Below are positions 39,830 to 49,271 of a stretch of DNA of 64,000 nt, in pieces (within the stretch, counting starts at the first letter, position 1; the number at the start of each line of letters is the position of its first letter). Below the pieces are notes generated by a model. The model worked only from the letters and a program-made list of their open reading frames with translations, searched no databases and was not told where the DNA came from. Source of the DNA: Bradyrhizobium stylosanthis (GTDB lineage: Bacteria; Pseudomonadota; Alphaproteobacteria; Rhizobiales; Xanthobacteraceae); assembly GCF_001641335.1 (NCBI RefSeq), contig NZ_LVEM01000003.1:307209-371208 (forward strand), read 5' to 3'. Made by a program: the position numbers and the translations under genes.

Positions 39830-41101
39830 TCAGCCCAGGCCGGCCGATTGCTCCCGCGGCCTGAAACTCTCGATCACCCCGAGCAGCACCCGCGCGCCGG
39901 CATCGGCATCGGCGAGCTCGACATGCTCGTCGGGATGATGGCTGATGCCGCCGCGGCAGCGCACGAAGATCATGCCGACATCGGCGATGTCGATCATGGC
40001 CATGCCGTCGTGGCCGGCCCCGCTCGGCAGCTCGAATACGCCAAAACCTTCCGCGCCGATCGCCTGCGCGATCTGCTCCTTGAGCCAGGGCGCGCAGGGC
40101 GCGGTGCGGTTCTCGTGGGTGACATCGAGCTGGAGCGCCAGTTGCCGACGCTTTGCAATCGCCTCGATCTGGCGGACGACGTCGGCAACCGCGCGCTTGC
40201 GGTGCATGTCGCTCGGCGCGCGCATGTCGATGGTGAAGGACACTTCGCCGGGAATGACGTTGGTCGCGCCGGGCCGCGCCTGGATGTAACCGACGGTGCC
40301 GACGAGGCCGTCCTCGTCGGTCCGGCAGAACTGCTCGATCGCCCCGATGCATTCGGCGGCACCGGCGAGCGCATCGCGCCTCAGCGCCATCGGCACCGTG
40401 CCGGCATGACCGGCCATCCCGGTGAGCCGCGCGGCAAGCCGTGTCGCGCCCGCGATCGCGGTGACCACGCCGACGGGCAGGTTCTGTGCTTCCAGCACGG
40501 GCCCCTGCTCGATGTGCAATTCGAGATAGGCGAGCAGCTCGCGCCGGGCCCTTGCGGCCGCGCCGATGTGATCGGGATCCAGTCCAAACTGAATGAGCGC
40601 ATCGCGCATCGACACGCCGTCACGATCGCGCGTGTTCAGAACGCTCTCGTCGAATGTGCCGGCGACGGCGCGGCTGCCGAGCAGGGTCGAGGCAAACCGC
40701 ACCCCCTCCTCGTCGGCGAAGCCGACGACCTCGATCGCGAACGGCAGGCGCTTGCCGCGGCGGTTGAGATCCGCGACGCAGGAGATTGCGGTGATGACGC
40801 CCAGCGGTCCATCCCATTTCCCGGCATCGCGCACGGTGTCGTAATGCGAACCGAGCATCAGGCAGGGCGCGCCCGGCCGCTCGCCTTCATACCGGCCGCA
40901 GACATTGCCGATCGCATCGAGATGCGCGCTCATGCCGGCCTCGCGCATCCAGCCCAAAATCAGGTCCGCGGCCGCGCGCAATTCCTTGCTGAGATAGATC
41001 CGGGTGAGCTTGTCGGACTCCTCCGAGATCGCGGCAAGCTCGTTGATGCGGCGAACGATCTCCTTGCCGAGTGATGCATCGTGAACGGTACCAGCGCCCA
41101 T
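39830..41101 (-). CDS. allC: M20 Zn-dependent hydrolase, probable allantoate amidohydrolase
   Basis: 423 residues from ATG 41101 (GGAAAG upstream); the frame extends to 41251 without conserved character. The two-metal site is visible: 'LGSHYDTVRDAGKWDGPLGV' (His, Asp), 'FADEEGVRF' (Glu-Glu), 'ELHIEQGPVLE' (His) and 'ISHHPDEHVEL' (His). A lid/dimerisation domain spans about 215-330. The family hydrolyses allantoate, N-carbamoyl amino acids or ureidoglycolate; with allantoinase and HIU hydrolase in the window, allantoate is the best guess. It is divergent from the first BMP transporter operon. Confidence 0.8.
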   Translation of the reverse strand: MGAGTVHDASLGKEIVRRINELAAISEESDKLTRIYLSKELRAAADLILGWMREAGMSAHLDAIGNVCGRYEGERPGAPCLMLGSHYDTVRDAGKWDGPLGVITAISCVADLNRRGKRLPFAIEVVGFADEEGVRFASTLLGSRAVAGTFDESVLNTRDRDGVSMRDALIQFGLDPDHIGAAARARRELLAYLELHIEQGPVLEAQNLPVGVVTAIAGATRLAARLTGMAGHAGTVPMALRRDALAGAAECIGAIEQFCRTDEDGLVGTVGYIQARPGATNVIPGEVSFTIDMRAPSDMHRKRAVADVVRQIEAIAKRRQLALQLDVTHENRTAPCAPWLKEQIAQAIGAEGFGVFELPSGAGHDGMAMIDIADVGMIFVRCRGGISHHPDEHVELADADAGARVLLGVIESFRPREQSAGLG

Positions 41102-41504
41102 CTCGGCGAGCTTTCCATCTCTTGAGGACCGCAGCACGGCAGTCCTTGCGACAATCGATACAAGTTCGGTGCCAGCAAAAATCGCCGGCGGTGCCGTCCC
41201 AGTCAGGGCGTGGTTAGCATGGATACGCCTTGTCAGCCGACCGCCTGCCACCGGTCATGCACATCCCCGAACGGGTTAAGGCTGCTTAACTCCTCTGCAT
41301 ACAATAATGGAATAATGCCCATAAATTAACCTGCCGCTTTCCTGATCAAGATGTAGACCAGATATATAATTGTTATATTTCAATAGTTTGAATGCATATG
41401 CACGTATAATATCCTCTGGCACGAAGCTTGCGACATCTCGTCCGGCTCCGCCAGACCGGCGCGGCCGCGAGATCAGGCGGTTCGGCCGCCAAGGGGAGCG
41501 AGCA
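41102..41504. promoter_or_regulatory. 400-bp divergent control region
   Basis: This region separates allC from the first BMP transporter operon. The middle (about 41280-41415) is markedly AT-rich and contains a TGCATATGCA palindrome at about 41393. The right part carries the perfect sigma-54 promoter at 41417-41431. The AT-rich part is the natural place for NtrC-like or IHF binding, though no full NtrC consensus is evident. Confidence 0.55.
41417..41431 (+). promoter_or_regulatory. sigma-54 promoter of BMP-biuretase operon, perfect consensus
   Basis: TGGCACGAAGCTTGC matches the -24/-12 consensus exactly, with GG at 41418-41419 and GC at 41430-41431 (10-base spacing). It lies 74 bases ahead of the substrate-binding-protein start. 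Confidence 0.85.
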
Positions 41505-42617
41505 ATGGATTTTGGCAGGATTTCACGACGTCATTTGTTGCAGGGCGGCGCGGCCCTCACCCTCGGTGCGGCAGCGGGCCTGCGCCCGGCCCTCGCGGCC
41601 GAGACCACCATCGGCTTCATCTATGTCGGCTCGCGCGACGACTATGGCTACAATCAGGCCCATGCGCAGGGCGCGGCGGCGCTGAAGAAGATTCCCGGCC
41701 TCAAGGTGGTCGAGGAGGAGAAGGTGCCCGAGACCGACGCGGTCGAGAAGACCATCGAGTCCATGATCAATCTCGACGGCGCCACCCTGCTCTTCCCGAC
41801 CTCGTTCGGCTACTACAACCCGCACATGATCAAGATGGCCACCAAGTACCCGAAGCTGCGCTTCGAGCACTGCGGCGGCCTCTGGAGCGACAAGGACCCC
41901 AAGAACGCCGGCAGCTATTTCGGCTACATCGACGAGGCCCAGTACATCTCGGGCATCGTCGCCGGCCTGACGTCGAAGAGCGGCAAGCTCGGCTTCGTCG
42001 CGGCCAAGCCGATCCCTCAAGTGCTGCGCAACATCAACGCCTTCACGCTCGGCGCCAAGTCGGTCAATCCCAAGGCAACCACGCAGGTGATCTTCACCGG
42101 CGACTGGTCGATGCCGGTCAAAGAGGCCGAAGCCACCAACAGCCTGATCGACCAGGGCGTGGACGTGCTCACCTGTCACGTCGATGGCCCCAAGACCATG
42201 GTGGAGAACGCCGCGCGGCGCGGCGCGTTCGTCTGCGGCTATCACACCAACCAGTCGGCGCTGGCGCCCAAGGCGTATCTCACTGGCGCCGAATGGAACT
42301 GGGAAGCGCTCTATCCGAAGTTCGTCAAGATGATCGCGGCAGGCGAAGGCATTCCGAATTTCTATCGCGGCGGCCTGAAGGAAGAGATCGTGAAGGTCTC
42401 GTCTTACGGCGAAGCGGTCTCGGCCGAAGCGCGCAAGGCGGCCGACGATGCCAAGGCAAAATTCCTGTCGGCAGAAGGCTTCGCCATCTTCAAGGGCGGG
42501 CTTGTCGACAACAAGGGCAAGACGGTGATCGCCGCCGGTACCGACCGCGGCCAGAAGGATCCCGAGCTCGAGAAGATGGACTATCTCGTCGAGGGCGTGA
42601 TCGGAGCGACTTCGTGA
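41505..42617 (+). CDS. BMP family ABC transporter, periplasmic substrate-binding protein (system 1)
   Basis: 370 residues. A Tat-type signal (RISRRHLLQGGAALTLGAAA) is followed by a BMP/PnrA-like binding domain: 'IGFIYVGSRDDYGYNQAHAQ', 'LLFPTSFGYYNPHMIKMATK', 'FVCGYHTNQSALAPKAYLTG'. BMP proteins bind nucleosides or purines. It heads an operon with two permeases, a biuretase-like enzyme, an ATPase and a deaminase. Its stop overlaps the next start (GTGA). The twin-arginine signal, rare for SBPs, contrasts with the Sec signal of system 2. Confidence 0.88.
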   Translation: MDFGRISRRHLLQGGAALTLGAAAGLRPALAAETTIGFIYVGSRDDYGYNQAHAQGAAALKKIPGLKVVEEEKVPETDAVEKTIESMINLDGATLLFPTSFGYYNPHMIKMATKYPKLRFEHCGGLWSDKDPKNAGSYFGYIDEAQYISGIVAGLTSKSGKLGFVAAKPIPQVLRNINAFTLGAKSVNPKATTQVIFTGDWSMPVKEAEATNSLIDQGVDVLTCHVDGPKTMVENAARRGAFVCGYHTNQSALAPKAYLTGAEWNWEALYPKFVKMIAAGEGIPNFYRGGLKEEIVKVSSYGEAVSAEARKAADDAKAKFLSAEGFAIFKGGLVDNKGKTVIAAGTDRGQKDPELEKMDYLVEGVIGATS

Positions 42618-43726
42618 CCACCGAAGCGGCGGATTCCACGGAAGCGGTCGGGGCAGTCGCCCCGGCCGCCGATCCCGGCTTCCTCCAGCGCTACGGCGGC
42701 ACGATCGAATATGTGCTGATCCCGGGCGCGGCGCTCGTCGGCGCGCTCGCGGTCTTCGGCATCTTCGTCGCGATGTTCGGCAAGAACCCGCTCGACCTCT
42801 ATTTCTACATGTATTACGGCGCGTTCGGCACCTGGTTCTCGTGGCAGAACACGCTGACGCGCGCCGCGCCCCTGATCCTCACCGCGCTCTGTACGGCACT
42901 CCCCGCGCAGCTCGGCATGGTCATCATCGGCGGCGAAGGCGCGCTGCTGATCGGCGCGCTATCGGCAACGAGCGCCGCGCTGGCGCTTCAGGGCATGCCG
43001 CCGTTCATCATCCAGACCGCCATGGTCTGCGCCGGCGTGATCGGCGGCGGCCTGTGGATCATGCTGTCGGGCGGCTTGCGCCAATACCGCGGCGTCAACG
43101 AAACGATTTCGAGCCTCCTGCTCGTCTACATCGGCCTTGCGATCCTCAACCATCTCGTCGAAGGCGCGATGCGCGATCCCGCCAGCCTCAACAAGCCGTC
43201 GACCCGAGAAATCGGTGCCGCCAACATGATCGGCTCCATTCCCGGCACCGACGTACATTGGGGTCTCGTCTTCGGGCTGATCGCCGCGATCGCCTCCTAC
43301 ATCCTGATCTATCACACCGTGTTCGGCTTCGCCGCGCGGGTGGCCGGCGGCAACATCCGCGCGGCGAAGATCGTCGGTCTCGGCGTCAGCAAGCTGATCC
43401 TGACCGTCTGCTTCCTCGCCGGCGGCGCGGCCGGGCTTGCCGGCATGGTCGAGGTCGCCGCCGTGCAGGGACGCACCAACGCCAATCTCGCGGCGGGCTA
43501 CGGCTTCACCGGCATCCTCGTCGCCTTCCTCGCGCGGCAGAATCCGCTCGCCATCATACCCGTCGCAATCCTGCTCGGCGGCATCAGCGCCAGCGGCGGC
43601 CTGCTGCAGCGCCGCCTCGGATTGCCCGATGCATCGGTGCAGGTGTTGCAAGGCATCATCTTCGTCTTCGTGCTGGCCAGCGATGCGCTCTACGGCCGCA
43701 TCGGCTTCCTGAAGGGAAAATCCTGA
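42614..43726 (+). CDS. ABC transporter permease, BMP system 1, subunit A
   Basis: 370 residues from a GTG that overlaps the preceding stop by four bases. About nine membrane spans with the BPD_transp_2 signature region 'GGNIRAAKIVGLGVSKLILT' and 'GYGFTGILVAFLARQNPLAI'. The first 25 residues are Ala/Asp-rich and cytosolic. It pairs with the permease at 43726 to form the channel for a nucleoside, nucleobase or ureide. Confidence 0.9.
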   Translation: MTTEAADSTEAVGAVAPAADPGFLQRYGGTIEYVLIPGAALVGALAVFGIFVAMFGKNPLDLYFYMYYGAFGTWFSWQNTLTRAAPLILTALCTALPAQLGMVIIGGEGALLIGALSATSAALALQGMPPFIIQTAMVCAGVIGGGLWIMLSGGLRQYRGVNETISSLLLVYIGLAILNHLVEGAMRDPASLNKPSTREIGAANMIGSIPGTDVHWGLVFGLIAAIASYILIYHTVFGFAARVAGGNIRAAKIVGLGVSKLILTVCFLAGGAAGLAGMVEVAAVQGRTNANLAAGYGFTGILVAFLARQNPLAIIPVAILLGGISASGGLLQRRLGLPDASVQVLQGIIFVFVLASDALYGRIGFLKGKS

Positions 43727-44652
43727 TGGCAGACGGATCGATCGGACTCTGGACCGTCCCGCTCGCCGTGCTCGGCGGCGCCATTCGCGTCTCCACGCCG
43801 TTCCTGTTCGTGAGCCTGGGGGAATGCATCACCGAGCGCTCCGGCCGCATCAATCTCGGCCTCGAAGGCACGCTGGTGATGGGCGCGATGAGCGCCTATG
43901 GCATCTCCTACCTCTCGGGATCCCCGTGGCTCGGCGTGCTCGCCGCCGGCATCACCGGCGCGCTGCTCGGCGCGTTGCACGCCGGCATCTGCTCGCTGCC
44001 GCGGGTCAACGACGTCGCGGTCGGCATCGCCCTGATGCTGTTCGGCACCGGCCTTGCGTTCTATCTCGGCAAGCCGCTGATCGAGCCCACCGCGCCGCGC
44101 CTGCCCGCGATCGATTTCGGCTGGTGGAGCGACATCCCGCAGGTGCGCGCCGCATTGCGCATCAACGTGCTGTTCCTGATCGGCGTCGCGCTCGCGCCGA
44201 TCCTCTATTGGGCCTTCCGCACCACGCGCTGGGGCCTTCTGATCCGCACCGCCGGCGAAAGCTCGGATGCCGCCCGCGCGATGGGCCATTCGGTGCTGTT
44301 GATCCGCCTGCGCGCCACCATGGTCGGCGGCTTCCTTGCCGGCATCGGCGGCTCGTTCCTGTCGCTGTTCTATCCCGGAAGCTGGAACGAGGGCCTCTCC
44401 TCGGGTCAGGGCATCACTGCCGTCGCGCTGGTGATCTTCGCGCGCTGGGATCCCCTGCTCTGCCTCTGGGCCTCGCTTGCCTTCGGCGGCGCGGCGGCGC
44501 TGGGACCTGCGCTGCAATCGGTCGGCGTCACCTCCGGCTATCATCTCTTCAACGCCGCGCCCTACATCCTGACGCTGGCGATCATGATCATCACCTGCTC
44601 GCCGAAGCGGACGCTGACCGGCGCGCCCGCCGAACTTTCGATCACACGCTAA
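43726..44652 (+). CDS. ABC transporter permease, BMP system 1, subunit B
   Basis: 308 residues; the ATG overlaps the preceding TGA by one base (TGATG). About eight spans. The start 'TPFLFVSLGECITERSGRIN' then 'LGLEGTLVMGA' is characteristic of the second permease of this family, and 'AGESSDAARAMGHSVLLIRL' is the cytosolic coupling region. Confidence 0.9.
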   Translation: MADGSIGLWTVPLAVLGGAIRVSTPFLFVSLGECITERSGRINLGLEGTLVMGAMSAYGISYLSGSPWLGVLAAGITGALLGALHAGICSLPRVNDVAVGIALMLFGTGLAFYLGKPLIEPTAPRLPAIDFGWWSDIPQVRAALRINVLFLIGVALAPILYWAFRTTRWGLLIRTAGESSDAARAMGHSVLLIRLRATMVGGFLAGIGGSFLSLFYPGSWNEGLSSGQGITAVALVIFARWDPLLCLWASLAFGGAAALGPALQSVGVTSGYHLFNAAPYILTLAIMIITCSPKRTLTGAPAELSITR

Positions 44653-44669
44653 CACGCACGAGGTCGTTC

Positions 44670-45349
44670 ATGCCCGAGCGCTACATCAAGTCCGAGCCCT
44701 ATGCCTGGCCCTATAACGGCGATCTCCGTCCGGAGAATACCGCGCTCATCATCATCGACATGCAGACCGATTTCTGCGGGGTCGGCGGCTATGTCGACAA
44801 GATGGGCTATGACCTCTCCCTGACGCGGGCGCCGATCGAGCCGATCAAGCGGCTGCTCGCGGCGATGCGGAGCCAAGGCTTTCACATCATCCATACCCGC
44901 GAAGGGCATCGCCCCGATCTCTCCGACCTGCCCGCCAACAAGCGCTGGCGCTCGCGCCAGATCGGCGCCGGCATCGGCGATCCCGGCCCGTGCGGCCGCA
45001 TCCTGGTACGCGGCGAGCCGGGCTGGGACATCATCGAGGAGCTGGCGCCGCTGCCGGGCGAGCCGATCATCGACAAGCCCGGCAAGGGCTCGTTCTGCGC
45101 CACCGACCTCGAGCTGATCCTGCGCGTCCGCGGCATCGAGAACATCGTGCTGACGGGCATCACGACCGACGTCTGCGTCCACACCACCATGCGCGAGGCC
45201 AACGACCGCGGCTTCGAATGCGTGCTGCTGCACGATTGCTGCGGCGCCACCGACAAGAGCAACCATGACCACGCCCTGAAGATGATCAAGATGCAGGGCG
45301 GCGTGTTCGGCGCGGTCTCGACCTCCGACGCGTTCATCGGAGCGATCTC

Positions 45350-45353
<4 letters not shown>
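44670..45353 (+). CDS. biuH: biuret amidohydrolase-like isochorismatase-fold enzyme
   Basis: 227 residues. It closely follows the characterised rhizobial biuretase BiuH as I remember it: 'YAWPYNGDLRPENTALIIID', 'EGHRPDLSDLPANKRWRS', 'GIGDPGPCGRILVRGEPGWD', 'CCGATDKSNHDHALKMIKMQ'. The Asp30-Lys136-Cys169 triad is in place ('IIDMQTDF', 'IIDKPGKGSF', 'TTDVCVHTT'). BiuH turns biuret into allophanate and ammonia. No cyanuric acid hydrolase or allophanate hydrolase is in the window. It lies inside the ABC operon and overlaps the ATPase start by four bases, so it may act on the imported compound. Confidence 0.85.
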
Positions 45354-46882
<1,529 letters not shown>

Positions 46883-46895
46883 CCGCGGAGCATTG

Positions 46896-47381
46896 ATGGG
46901 CAGCACCTCGGAACGCGACGAGCACTTCCTGCGCTTGTCCTTTGCGGTCGCACGCCGTTCGCTCACCCATGGCAACCATCCCTTCGGCTGCATCGTCGTC
47001 GATGCCGACGGCAATGTGCTGATCGAGCGCGAGAACGGCTACATGCCGGACCACGACGGCACCGCGCATGCCGAGCGCCTCGCAGCCACCCAGGCTTGCC
47101 GCACGCTCGACCGCGACGCGCTGGCCAAGGCCACGCTCTATTCCTCGGCCGAGCCCTGCGCCATGTGTGCGGGCGCAATCTACTGGGCCGGCATCGGCCG
47201 CGTCGTCTACGGCCTCAGCGAGCATCGCCTGCGCAGCGTCACCGGCAACCATCCGGAGAACCCGACGCTCGACCTGCCCTGCCGCGAGGTGTTTGCCAGC
47301 GGCCAGCGACCGACGGAGGTCGTGGGGCCGCTGCTGGAAGGCGAAGCCGAAGCGCTGCACGACGGGGTTTGGGCGAAATAG
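46896..47381 (+). CDS. guaD: CDA-fold nucleoside/nucleobase deaminase, probable guanine deaminase
   Basis: 161 residues. The zinc site is 'GTAHAERLAA' (His-x-Glu) and 'SSAEPCAMCAGAIYWAGIGR' (PCxxC). The 'GNHPFGCIVVDADGNVL' start and the C-terminal 'LPCREVFASGQRPTEVVGPL' fit the guanine deaminase branch of this fold (as in Bacillus GuaD) rather than tRNA adenosine deaminase. It would give xanthine from guanine in the cytosol. It is the last gene of the first BMP operon, 13 bases after the ATPase gene. Confidence 0.8.
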   Translation: MGSTSERDEHFLRLSFAVARRSLTHGNHPFGCIVVDADGNVLIERENGYMPDHDGTAHAERLAATQACRTLDRDALAKATLYSSAEPCAMCAGAIYWAGIGRVVYGLSEHRLRSVTGNHPENPTLDLPCREVFASGQRPTEVVGPLLEGEAEALHDGVWAK

Positions 47382-47399
47382 GTACTCAGCAAACACTCC

Positions 47400-47492
47400 C
47401 GTAGGGTGGGCAAAGGCGCCCTTGCGCCGTGCCCACGGTTCGCATGCAATAAGCCACAAATCGTGGGCACGCTCCGCTTTGCCCACCCTACG
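47400..47492. repeat. palindromic intergenic element
   Basis: An outer perfect 16-bp inverted repeat (47400-47415 with 47477-47492, CGTAGGGTGGGCAAAG) encloses an inner perfect 10-bp repeat (47428-47437 with 47462-47471). The element would fold into a branched or cruciform hairpin. It sits between convergent genes and resembles the element at 63774-63860, with the same CGTAGGRTGGG ends. I recall this type as a dispersed repeat in Bradyrhizobium. Confidence 0.7.
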
Positions 47493-47528
47493 GCACCTAA
47501 TCCACCCGACGTTCTTTCCTCAAACGAA

Positions 47529-47561
47529 GATGGCGCCGCGGAGGTTTGACGCGGCGCCATC
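47529..47561 (-). terminator. terminator hairpin of the Tsx-like gene
   Basis: A perfect 12-bp GC-rich stem (47529-47540 with 47550-47561), 9-base loop. It lies 28 bases past the stop of the minus-strand gene and is followed on that strand by TTCGTTTG. On the plus strand GTCTTTC follows, so it may act in both directions. Confidence 0.7.
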
Positions 47562-47588
47562 GTCTTTCACCTGAAATCCCTCGGGTGA

Positions 47589-48698
47589 TCAGAACTTTAC
47601 GGTGATACCCGAGTAGAGCGAGGACTCCGTGCAGGATCCGGTGCTCACCTTGGTGGCACCGACGAAGGTGGTGCAGGCGAAGGCGTTGTTGTGATCGAGG
47701 CCGAACTTGTTCTGCCAGTAGCGATAGGCCACCCAGACGTCCACGAAGTGCGAGTACTTGTCACCCCAGAGCGCCTTCGAGGCATCCATCGTCAGACGGA
47801 TCGGCTCCGAGTTGAACTCGACCTTGGTCGGATAGACGTTGTTGGCGACGCTGGCCGGAAGCGGCTCGGTGTCCGTGCCCTTCTTGCCATACCAGGCGGC
47901 GCGGCCGCTGATCGAGAAGTACTGCATGTTCGCCGGCAGGAAGCCGAGGTCCATGTAGTAGTTGGTTTCGATCGCCCAGGTCGGCTTGAACGAGGTGTTG
48001 CCGTCGGTCAGACACGGAGCGGAGAAGCCGGAACCGCACTGCGAGAAGGAGTTGTGGTTGGCGAACTCCCAGTAAACCAGGGGCGCGACGTTGAAATAAC
48101 CCTTGTAGGGAAGGTCGAAGGCGAACTGCAGACCGGCGACGACGTCGCGCTTGGCGGCGCCGAAATAGCGGTTCTCGGTGTTGGCATCCATGCCAACCTC
48201 GAACGAGATGTTGTGCAGCGGGCCCTGCGTGAAGGCCTTGGTGTTGAAGATCTCGTTCCAGCCGAAGGTCGAACGGAACAGGCCGTAGATCTCGGTCGCG
48301 CCGGCGCAGCTCGCCGGTGTGAACGCGAAGCCCGCCGCCGGCGAAACGATACCGCCGGTCTGCGTGCAGGGAGCCGCCGGATCGTTGTGGTCCGACTTGA
48401 ACATCGAGATCGTGAAGAAGTTGGTGCCGTAGGCCCAGGCGTCGAAATGGGTGAAGGAGTAGACCTGCTTGGTGGTCTTGGAGTTGATCACGCCGTTGGT
48501 GTTGGTGAACGCGCCGGGCTGGCTGGCGTCGAAGATGTAGGAGAAGGTGACGCGGTCGTCGATCACCAGGAAGAACGGAAGGTCCGGCGCCTTCTTGGCG
48601 GCCTTGACCGGCAGGTCCGCAGCCTGAGCCCAGCCTCCGGTGGCGAGCGTAGCAAGTGACAGCACCGTTGCTGCAACCGCCCTAGAACGAAACGACAT
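47589..48698 (-). CDS. outer-membrane beta-barrel protein, putative Tsx-like channel
   Basis: 369 residues from ATG 48698 with a signal peptide (MSFRSRAVAATVLSLATLAT...WAQA-ADLP). The mature protein alternates short polar turns and beta-strands rich in aromatics: 'FDAWAYGTNFFTISMFKSD', 'EIYGLFRSTFGWNEIFNTKA', 'VDVWVAYRYWQNKFGLD'. It ends in strand '...SSLYSGITVKF' with terminal Phe, the classical outer-membrane barrel signal. The strand pattern and the purine-import neighbours suggest a nucleoside/nucleobase channel of the Tsx type; the family call is tentative. A strong terminator follows. Confidence 0.6.
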   Translation of the reverse strand: MSFRSRAVAATVLSLATLATGGWAQAADLPVKAAKKAPDLPFFLVIDDRVTFSYIFDASQPGAFTNTNGVINSKTTKQVYSFTHFDAWAYGTNFFTISMFKSDHNDPAAPCTQTGGIVSPAAGFAFTPASCAGATEIYGLFRSTFGWNEIFNTKAFTQGPLHNISFEVGMDANTENRYFGAAKRDVVAGLQFAFDLPYKGYFNVAPLVYWEFANHNSFSQCGSGFSAPCLTDGNTSFKPTWAIETNYYMDLGFLPANMQYFSISGRAAWYGKKGTDTEPLPASVANNVYPTKVEFNSEPIRLTMDASKALWGDKYSHFVDVWVAYRYWQNKFGLDHNNAFACTTFVGATKVSTGSCTESSLYSGITVKF

Positions 48699-49271
48699 CC
48701 TGAATACCCCCAAGTTTGGACACGTAAAAATGAACGTCCCTTGGGTGCGACACTTGCGCCGATCTCCCGAAGTGAGAAGCCTCAACTTTTTTCAAGGCAT
48801 GCCGCATGTTTCAGCAGCCACGATTGCTCGCGCGCAGGATTCTGGGGTGTTTTGCGCGCGGCCATCACGCGCGTGCGGCCCCGCTAGAACTCCCCTTGCC
48901 TAACATTCCCGACTGATTTTGTTTGGCTTTTGTGTCGGCCGGATAGCGCAGACATGATCGTCGGCTGCGATCGCCGTCTTGATCGGCCATTGCATACTTG
49001 CGCTGGCACGTTTTTGCTCAGCTTCACGCCAAGTCTGCACAGCGGGTTCCGATTTCGTTTGGATCGTCACAAATTTGCAACAGGCGTCACACCGCGAGGG
49101 CGCTCTCGAACACCGGCGACGGATCATCGTCGGCCGGCGGGAGGAGATACTTGCCGACAACCGGCCGCCTGCCGAAGCGTTGAGCAAGGGATGACGCTTT
49201 TTCCCACCTTACGCGGCGGTTCAAACTAGCCCACTATTGAGGCACTTCACCCCACGCAAGCGCACCAGCGA
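48699..49271. other. 570-bp control region between Tsx-like and second BMP operon
   Basis: I see no gene here. A TGGCACGTTTTTGC sequence at 49004-49017 resembles a sigma-54 promoter but its spacing is one base short. Several GC-rich inverted stretches lie around 48855-48880. It must contain the promoters of the outer-membrane protein gene and of the second BMP operon. Confidence 0.45.

Noticed and set aside
49004..49017. TGGCACGTTTTTGC as sigma-54 promoter of the second BMP operon
   Set aside because: The GG-GC spacing is nine bases instead of ten, which sigma-54 tolerates poorly, and it is about 255 bases from the start codon. I keep it only as a lead.
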